This document shows, in pieces, positions 56,917 through 64,000 of a stretch of 64,000 bases of DNA. Position 1 is the stretch's first letter. The number at the start of each line of letters is the position of its first letter. Below the pieces are notes generated by a model that searched no databases, was not told where the DNA came from, and worked only from the letters and a program-made list of their open reading frames with translations. The position numbers and the translations under genes are program-made. Source of the stretch: Brachycybe producta (taxonomy: Eukaryota > Arthropoda > Diplopoda > Playtdesmida > Andrognathidae); NCBI GenBank assembly GCA_036925085.1, contig JAUPFP010000012.1:2958460-3022459 (forward strand), read 5' to 3'.

Positions 56917-56985
56917 TTTGACATGTCGATTTTTATAAAAAGTTGACATGTTGAGATTAAAAGTCGACATATCGATTTCTCGAGA
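56917..56985. repeat. TCGACATGTCGA-type palindromic repeats
   Basis: Variants of GACATGTCGA and AGATTAAAAGTCGACAT occur here and at 55957-55975, on both sides of the family A element, so that element and its neighbours lie in a small palindromic repeat. Confidence 0.5.
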
Positions 56986-57858
56986 TTAAGAGCCTAGATA
57001 CAGCATTTAGTTCAAAATTTTTCCGAATGTAGGCGCTGCGATTGTTTTTGGTTGAAAACGGTTTTTTAACGTTTTTTCTTCAGGTTTCAAGTCACATCAT
57101 AATTAATAGAAAAATATATCCACGTGCTAAGCTTACAAAAAGAAAACATCGTACAGGCAATAGATTAATGCACGTGTTAATTTCTATGTGATTGTTCTAA
57201 GTCGTTTTTAAATTTTGAATTTGAATTTGAATTTGAATTTGAATTTGATTTTGAATTTTGTTTAAAAATAGAAGGACCTTTTAGAATTTCAAAAAAAGAA
57301 TCATCGTGAAGACAATAAGCACGTGTAAGTACGTGCAATTTTTTTTGGTTGTTCTAAATCATTTTAATGAGAGTTCTTCTAACGTTTGTGGGACGGTGTT
57401 TTGCTCCTATGGGACTTAACATGGAGTTAAAAAATGTACTATTTTAAACGTTATTAAAAAATAGAAGGACCTTTTGAAAATTTATAAAAAAGAAAACATC
57501 GTGAATCTAATACATGAAAGTATGTGCTAATTATTTTGTTATTGTTCTAAATTGTTTTTAACGAGAGTTTTTCAAATGTTTGTGGGACGGTTTTGGGGCC
57601 AATGGGATTTAACATGGGGTTAAAAAAAAGAACTATTTTGAACCTTGTTTAAAAATAGAAGGACCTTTTGAAAAATTATATAAAGCGAGCACGTAAAGAA
57701 CAATACTTTTTATTGCATTTTGCGCTTTACTGTATTTTAATTTAGCGATTGTGAGGCGATTTCTTGCAATTTTAGTAACACCATATAAGGACACTCATTT
57801 GCCTCGTTGTCGTCTGCTCAAAACAGCAAGATGGACGTGTGTGTATCTAATCTCTTAA
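56986..57858 (+). mobile_element. TTAA family B element, long form
   Basis: TTAA at both ends with the family B termini. The interior has one more unit of the ATAGAAGGACCTTTT-type repeat than the copy at 2858-3536 and a short (TTTGAA)n expansion at about 57215-57250. Non-coding. Confidence 0.82.
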
Positions 57859-58397
57859 AAAAATGTGCAAAAAGTCCTCTGCAGGGCTCCGTATCCTAGT
57901 CATCATTTTGATGCAATGTACTTTTTTTTTACTTCTCTGCACAAAAGTAAAATAGGCCTAACACAATTTCCGAATGAAAAGTTTTAGTGGAATGAAAAAC
58001 TAAAAAATAAAACCCAACAATTTATTCAGTTCTCTTTATAATGAATAGCGACACTTTCAAAACATCTCAAGCAAAACACAATAAATTCATTGAAATATTA
58101 TATTTGGTTGTGCCCTGCAATGGTATTCTTTAGCCCCCTCCGCCATGACATCCACGGTCTATTCAATGATAGGAACTAACTACCTGCACGCAAATCTGAG
58201 AACAAAAGAAAAAACATTAGAATGCCAGAAATTGCATTCTGAGCTAAAGTTGAATAGCTTTCTTTATGGTTATAATTAACCTAGTAAACATCGGGGTCAA
58301 TACAGAACGTGCCCAAAAAGCAAATAAAAAATGCTAAAATAACCAAGCAACTGATAAAAAGTGCCAAATAAAATAAACGCCGATATTATGAATAAAG
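57859..58397. other. AT-rich spacer
   Basis: Nothing recognised. Confidence 0.4.
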
Positions 58398-58781
58398 TTT
58401 GGAACACACACGCGGAATTCCGCCAAGGAAAAAGAAAATAGGAAAAGGAGAACAAAAAAAGTAATTTTCTTTTTCTGCATCTCTGCTGATCCACACATAG
58501 AAACAAATAAAAGTAATGAGGAAAGTTGTGTGCAAAATTGAGCAAAAAAACATTATATTTATTGCCAAAATCGGATTCCAATTTGCTTTTTTTTTGTGAT
58601 GTCGTGTCACATGCTTTTTTCTGATTTGGTTGGAATTTGAATGGAGTATTTTGAGAACTGGAAAAAGTTGAGCTTTGTTCAACTCATTTTTAATGAATTT
58701 TCTATTTGTAAAATTTTCTCATTTAAATATTCTGACATTGTGATTTTCTGAGCGGAATTCCGCCTGTGTGATCCAGGCTTA
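58398..58781. mobile_element. Possible MITE with GCGGAATTCCGC at each end
   Basis: GCGGAATTCCGCC near the left end and GCGGAATTCCGCC near the right end are set in an imperfect inverted context (CACACACGCGG and, inverse, CACACAGGCGG). AT-rich non-coding interior. No clear target duplication. Confidence 0.4.
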
Positions 58782-59057
58782 ACCTCTATATTTGTTGTGG
58801 GGTTTTTTTTTTTTCAATTGGAGTTTTTTTTTACATTTGGCGAATATTCTAATTGGCGTTTAATCAGTTTGGCGATTATTCATTGGTCACTGGACAGAGA
58901 TGTTCGTTTATTTAGCAACTATGTACGGCGTTTTCGCCCTTCTTGCGCACCATCCACACAGTAGCATATTGAGCGCCACATCTAACAAATAGGTTCCAAG
59001 ATTTGCCTAAAGCTTGTCGGGTAAAATTATTATTTGTTCGCAGTTTTAGTGAAAACA

Positions 59058-59314
59058 TTGTTTTTAAAAATATAACCGCACTTAATTCTTTGTCATTCAA
59101 TCACTCAATCAGCATATATTTAAGGTGCACATTGCACTTTGAAAACTTAATATTGGACAACTTTAAATATGACAAATAAACATATTGTCGCGACTATATG
59201 ACTTTTAAAAATTAACATTTTTCTTTAACATTGGGTCTATGGGCTCAATAGAAAAACGATGCTAGCTGCTCTTTGCGGAGATTTTTCGAAGTAATTTTGG
59301 GATGTAGCCTCATA
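59058..59314. mobile_element. TTAA family A, right arm only
   Basis: Matches the right arm from TTTTTAAAAATATAACCGCA to GATGTAGCCTCATAA, with a decayed TTAA end. Confidence 0.7.
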
Positions 59315-59489
59315 AGAGCCTATCTTAATATAGCCTTTTAAGAAAAGTGTCTTATTAAAAAATGTTAGTAGGTTATTTTTAGTCTGTAAATTGATCTGAA
59401 GTAAATAAACCAAGCTGCTAAAATGTCTCAATAATGTGAATATGTAGCTTTAATGTTGACAAATTTTGTTCAAAGCTACTAGATAGATG

Positions 59490-60984
59490 TGTGAGTGGAT
59501 GGCGATTCTTGACCATTTTCCAGTAGCTCGTCTATTCCCTTGATCGCGTGGTAACCACACGAAGATGATTCGAGCTACCAGAAGAGGCGGATGGTGATGG
59601 ATTGTAGTCGTCCTTCTGAGTGTAGGGGTGTAATCTCCTCAGAAGGACCGTGGGCCGGTGCAACCATTTTGCCGCCCTGTGCAAATTGTTATAATGCCAC
59701 CCCCATAAAACATTTCTTTACAATTGTTGCTTTTTTGGCATTTTTGAGGTTTACCTGTAGAATAATTCAATAACATTAAATTATGCCTACCTTTTTTGCT
59801 TGAAAAATTCCATATACACTGTAAAAAAATAAAAGTTCCAAATGGTAACTTTTGGGGTGCCAAACCTTGTCCCTAAGTTACTTATTAATAAATCTTTTTT
59901 TTTCTACCATCTGACATTTTTGCAGTTGAAATCAAAAGTTGCAATACAATGACAATTTATAAACTAAACTGATTCAGTTTGATTGAAACTACAAATGAAA
60001 GAACAAAGTGCTGTCTCTCACAAGTTCCAATAACAACGCCTAAAACTATTTGCTAGCCCCGAACTTTAATTCTTTTTAGCATCACATTTGTATCACATGC
60101 TCATTTTCATTTATGACATTGAATTTACCCTGCTCCCTGGGGAATAAAGACAGTTAATAGGCAAAAAAAGTTGGAAAACAAAATGCCTTTTGCAAAAATG
60201 CCCATTTTCTGTTTGTCTCCCATTGTTGCCTATTAGCTGGCTTTAGTCTCTTTCATTGAGACCAGCAAAGAAATCACCAAAAAAGTTGGTAGTAAATCCA
60301 GTGAAAATTACCATGCAATAAAAGATCATGTGCTAATTCCCCCTCAAGCACTGAAGCAGTAGGCCTATACATGTTAATAATGTACCAATGGAAGTAGACT
60401 AAATTAAAAAAATGTGCATGCAAAAAATAAATCTAACAAAATCTGCCACCCTATAAATTTGCCGCCCTGTGCAAATGCACAAGTTGCACACTCGATCGTG
60501 CCTGCCCTGGAAGGATGGTTACCATCCATTCTGGTCGCCATTGTAGTTCGTCTTCCTTTCTGGAACACCTATAGCTCTGTAAGGGATCCGTATGCTTTCT
60601 TGCCCTATGGTGTCTCCCGCTTGTCTAGAGAAGGATTAGTTTCGGAACGGAAGACAACGCAGTTTCATATTGTAAACACTTTTATTCATCATTGCAGAGA
60701 AACATCAACATTACTAGAATGAATATTGAATTATCAAAGGTGCGTCCACATGCCCATGATGTGATACAGATGAAATAATCGATGTAATACAAAAGTTGAG
60801 TGAAAAAGTGGACAAAGTCCTTTTATATCTTGGACATGTGTACACCTACGAGGTGTATGTGACCATGGTCCTAGAGGTATCAATCCGCCACTTGTGTTTT
60901 AAATATAGATGGAGGGAGGGACAGGGATGAGTCAGTCACCCCTAGGCTACATTTTGGCGGGATCGTGACTCACTGGGTGTTACA
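59490..60984 (-). mobile_element. Solo LTR, family L3, with insertion
   Basis: From TGTGAGTGGATGG to CACTGGGTGTTACA on the plus strand, homologous in reverse to 45533-46207. Flanks GATG and TATG are a weak 4-bp match. Homology stops at 59647 and resumes at 60511. Confidence 0.75.
59648..60510. mobile_element. 863-bp insertion in the L3 LTR
   Basis: AAGGA flanks both sides (59643-59647, 60511-60515); with mismatches the match may extend to 8 bp. The ends are CCGTGGGCCGGTGCAA and, read inward from the right, CCAGGGCAGGCACGA. GCCGCCCTGTGCAAAT occurs near both ends in direct orientation. Possibly a decayed hAT-like element. AT-rich and non-coding. Confidence 0.5.
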
Positions 60985-61320
60985 TATGTATGCAACTTTT
61001 TTCTCATCTCCTCGAGCAAAAGAAATGTGATCAAACTGATTATAAATATAGTTTTTTTTAACAAAATAAAGCTCATATTATTAAAATTTTCTAATTGAAA
61101 TTTTTAATTTTGGTTGACTTTTTGTTCCTCTTGCTATCCATGTTTACAAATGTAGTGTTTGATTGCTGCCTATCAGGGTAATGCATTTCTACAAAGGCAC
61201 GCAAGGCCATGATCATGGTGTATGGGATGATTAGGGATTGGATTTTTATGCAATATCAAGCCGAATGTTTCTCAATTTGTGACCCAAGTGCCAATGCTGA
61301 AGTAATGTAGTATTTTCCTT
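60985..61320. other. Spacer, nothing recognised
   Basis: AT-rich and without supported features. Confidence 0.4.
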
Positions 61321-61524
61321 ACAGGCAATTAGAAATCGGGACAAACAGAAGTGGCTCCGGTATTTTTATGATGACCGGCAACTTCTAATTGGTTTTTTGT
61401 GTGGTTAAACGTGGAAAAGGGCGGAGCATGTGAAGTCAGACTACATTATCAACCAATTAGAAGTTGTGTTCATCATAAAAAGGGTGGAGCTAACTTCTGT
61501 TCATCTTGTTTTCTAATTGCCTGT
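61321..61524. mobile_element. MITE family M copy
   Basis: Ends ACAGGCAATTAGAAA and TTTCTAATTGCCTGT, interior with AACTTCTAATTGGTT and AAAGGGCGGAG. Same family as 862-1067, in opposite orientation relative to its interior. Confidence 0.75.
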
Positions 61525-61882
61525 TTTTTTTTATTCTAACCTTCTTTGTCTTGACAATAGAATTAGGAATTATAGAAATGTAAGGTGACAACCTTTGCCA
61601 CTAACTTGAAGCTTAGACTTTCTTATGTTGAAATTTTAAATGGCGTTGTTTGGTGATTCATGAAAAGTGACATCATTTTTTAAGTTGTTGTTGTGATTTT
61701 ATTGACTTATTTTTAAATTTTAAAAATCATTTTGGTACACATTGGGTAAGTCTTGACAATATTTTGATAGAAAATAAAAGAGGGGGCTAAGCATAATTCA
61801 TTTCAAAATGTTTTAAAATAAACTTTGCATAATTGTATGATGTCGGGAAATGATAAATTATAACGTTTCTTGTTCTGTAACC
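61525..61882. other. Spacer with a short repeat
   Basis: 61565-61670 shares TTTGCCACTAA and AAATGGCGTTGTTTG with 10560-10650, a diverged copy of an unknown repeat. Nothing else recognised. Confidence 0.4.
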
Positions 61883-63573
61883 TTAAGAGGCTACATCACA
61901 AAATGTAATAGGCCTGGACCCTGTCCAGATGGTTCTTGACTTTGACTGTCTCTTTGTTGGGTGGCTGGTCTCAGACCAGCCGGTTGAGTTCGGGTGGTGT
62001 GACGCTCCACACTCTCCAAGCTTGGGCTTTGTGACCTGCCGGGTGACCTAGGTCTACTGGTTGACTGGATGCATGGTCCTTGGTTGTGCCTCCGCTTCTG
62101 ATTGGAGTCGGACTCCCTGGAATTGTCGATACTTGTCCTTTTTGGGGTTTCCATATAGACAAGACTCCCTAGTTTCCATAGTTGAAAAAACAGTGATGAC
62201 TCTACACCTCCCAGAGTTGTTCGTGCAAATAAAAACGACTTTCTTTATGACGATTTACTAGTTTATTTTATAAGATAATGTGATACATTATAAAGCGATA
62301 TAAAATGATACAAACTCTCTTACTTGGAAAATGTTCTAAGTCCAGAGGCTGCTTTGGCATAGGGTATTCTCACACTCAATTTTCTCTCTTGAGGGGGGAA
62401 ACATTTTGTCCCTGCAACTTCTCTGCCTACTGTCTTCTTGAGGGTACCTCACATGCTTGTTTTGTTACTTTGGCCCTTGGGAGGGCCACCTGTGACCAGG
62501 GGTCGCCCACAGGTCGAATTGACCAATGGCAATCTCTGGTCCCCAAATATTTCCTTTTTTGGAACACATTTCTCCGTAATATGCAAATGATTTCGGAGAA
62601 TTTATCTGGGCCTGTCCAGTGTCACTGGACATGAGGAAAAGTAATTTTCTCTTCTTTAATTGCTTACATATGTGCCGGCAAAAATTTTTTTTGCTTTAAG
62701 GGCACCTGTCTTAGGGCCATCTGGACTCCAGGGGGGGCAAACTCAGGGAGGCATGGTAAGTGATAGCCCTCACATATATGTGCTCTGACACATGTGTAAA
62801 GGATGTCACAAAAATTACTTCTAAAAATCACCACAAAGAGCGCTGGTATCGTTTTTCTATTGAGGCCCATAGACCCAATGTTAAAGAAAAAATGTTAATT
62901 TTTAAAATACACAGGTCGCGGCAATGTTTATTTTTCATATTTAAAGTTGTCCAATATTAGGTTTTCAAAGTGCAGTGTTGCACCTTAAATGTATGCTGAT
63001 CAAGTGATATAATGACAAAAAATTGGTAAGTGCAGTTATATTTTTAAAAACTATTTCAAAATCGCGAATTTCTAAACTCTATTGAGTACATGCTCGTAAG
63101 CAAAAAACATCTATTAAAATGCTCGTAAAAATACGTAAACATAATTTTAAAAAACCAGGAAAAAAAATCAGTAAGTGCGCCAATGTGTTGGCTTTACTGT
63201 GTTTTGTTTTTTTAAATTATTTTTAGGTATGTTTACGAGCATTTTAATAGATGTTTTGCTTACGAGTGCATACTCAATGGAGTTTAACATGAGAGTTAGA
63301 AATTCGCCATTTTGAAATCATTTTTAAAAATGCCAATTTTTTGTCATTCTATCACTCGATCACCATATATTTAAGGTGCACATTGCACTTTAAAAACTTA
63401 ATATTGAACAAAATTTAAATATGAAAAATAAACATATTGCCCGCGACTGTGTATTTTAAAAACTTAACATTTTTTTCTTTAACATTGTCTCTATGGGACT
63501 CAATAGAGAAAAAACGATGCTAGCCGCTCTTTGCATAGATTTTTCGAAATAATTATGTGATGTAGCATCTTAA
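61883..63573. mobile_element. TTAA family A element split by a solo LTR
   Basis: Left end TTAAGAGGCTACATCAC at 61883, right end GATGTAGCATCTTAA (TTAA 63570-63573). Homology breaks after CACAAAA at 61903 and resumes at 62811 with AAAATTACTTC. Without the LTR it is about 780 bp with long inverted arms. Confidence 0.82.
61904..62810. mobile_element. Solo LTR, family L5
   Basis: 907 bp from TGTAATAGGCCTGG to GGATGTCACA, flanked on both sides by AAAA (61900-61903, 62811-62814). The empty site is confirmed by other family A copies. No internal region; no second copy in the window. Confidence 0.75.
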
Positions 63574-64000
63574 GCTAGTTGTTAAAACAACATAAAATAT
63601 GTGTAGCCTTTAAAAGTTGAACTATATGAGTTGAAATTTAAAAAAAGTTATTGCAAAAACAAACCGAAAGAAGCTTCCAGAAATTGTGAAGATGCCATAG
63701 ACCCCCCAGAAGCCTCCCTATTTGAATTTTTAATTTGTCAAAATAACATTTAATTAACTTTAAAACAATCTGGGTTTTTTACTGAATTCTATCCTGGAGC
63801 ACATTCAATTGTCATCTGCCAATCTAACAAGTTATTAATTATAACCCTGTTTTTTATTTTTGTCGTTTTCACATACAGAAATCATATTTGAAAATGACGA
63901 GCAAAGTTAATTCTGCCGTCTAGCGAGTAGAAACTATATTGAGTGTATGCCGCAGTGTTGATTTGAAGGGGGGGGGGTTGGTTTTCCCTCTTCCCTTCTC
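63574..64000. other. Terminal spacer
   Basis: AT-rich, ending in a G run at 63967-63977. Nothing recognised. Confidence 0.4.

Noticed and set aside
58297-58682. Membrane-like Phe/Leu-rich frames
   Set aside because: Typical of translated AT-rich DNA, overlapping in two frames, and partly within a possible MITE.

Overview
This 64-kb window looks like intergenic, repeat-dominated DNA from an AT-rich animal genome, most likely an aquatic invertebrate. The evidence is the mix of Ty3/gypsy-like LTR elements, CR1/Jockey-like and RTE-like LINEs, tRNA-derived SINEs, Helitrons, hAT- and Harbinger-like elements and TTAA-type non-autonomous elements. The species cannot be named from sequence alone. I found no intact host protein gene, no rRNA and no functional tRNA. 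Most long reading frames lie in repeats or transposon remnants.

Layout. 1-11.4 kb: hAT and MITE pieces, a solo LTR with a nested TTAA element, a Helitron inside a second TTAA element, a LINE 3' end, a 38-bp satellite and a clean hAT MITE with an 8-bp target duplication. 11.4-22.1 kb: one broken gypsy-like element on the minus strand, with an interrupted LTR, gag/protease remnants, a GC-rich segment, a nested LINE and a partial second LTR. 22-28 kb: mostly featureless, with a gypsy integrase fossil and a hAT-like element containing another inverted-repeat element. 28.7-31.4 kb: a TTAA element carrying two other transposons. 32-34.5 kb: a Harbinger-like MITE with a solo LTR, then a SINE split by an RTE LINE. 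35-41 kb: MITEs and a Helitron split by a solo LTR. 41-46.3 kb: solo LTRs, a HECT-like gene remnant, and a decamer satellite hosting a Helitron and an LTR. 47.3-55.1 kb: a TTAA element carrying both a minisatellite-bearing insertion and a young, structurally whole LTR element. 55-64 kb: more TTAA elements, a hairpin MITE and two further solo LTRs.

How the parts relate. Two non-coding TTAA-flanked families (here A, about 770 bp and palindromic; B, about 680 bp) form the base layer, and nearly every other element class has inserted into them. Comparison with undisturbed copies gives exact boundaries for many insertions. LTR families are labelled L1-L5 here; five of the eight separately flanked LTR insertions sit at CTAT/ATAG on at least one side. 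The most unusual item is the LTR element at 48925-54557: its two 888-bp LTRs look identical, gag is open, and the place of pol is taken by a 495-residue repetitive reading frame with no recognisable protease or polymerase.
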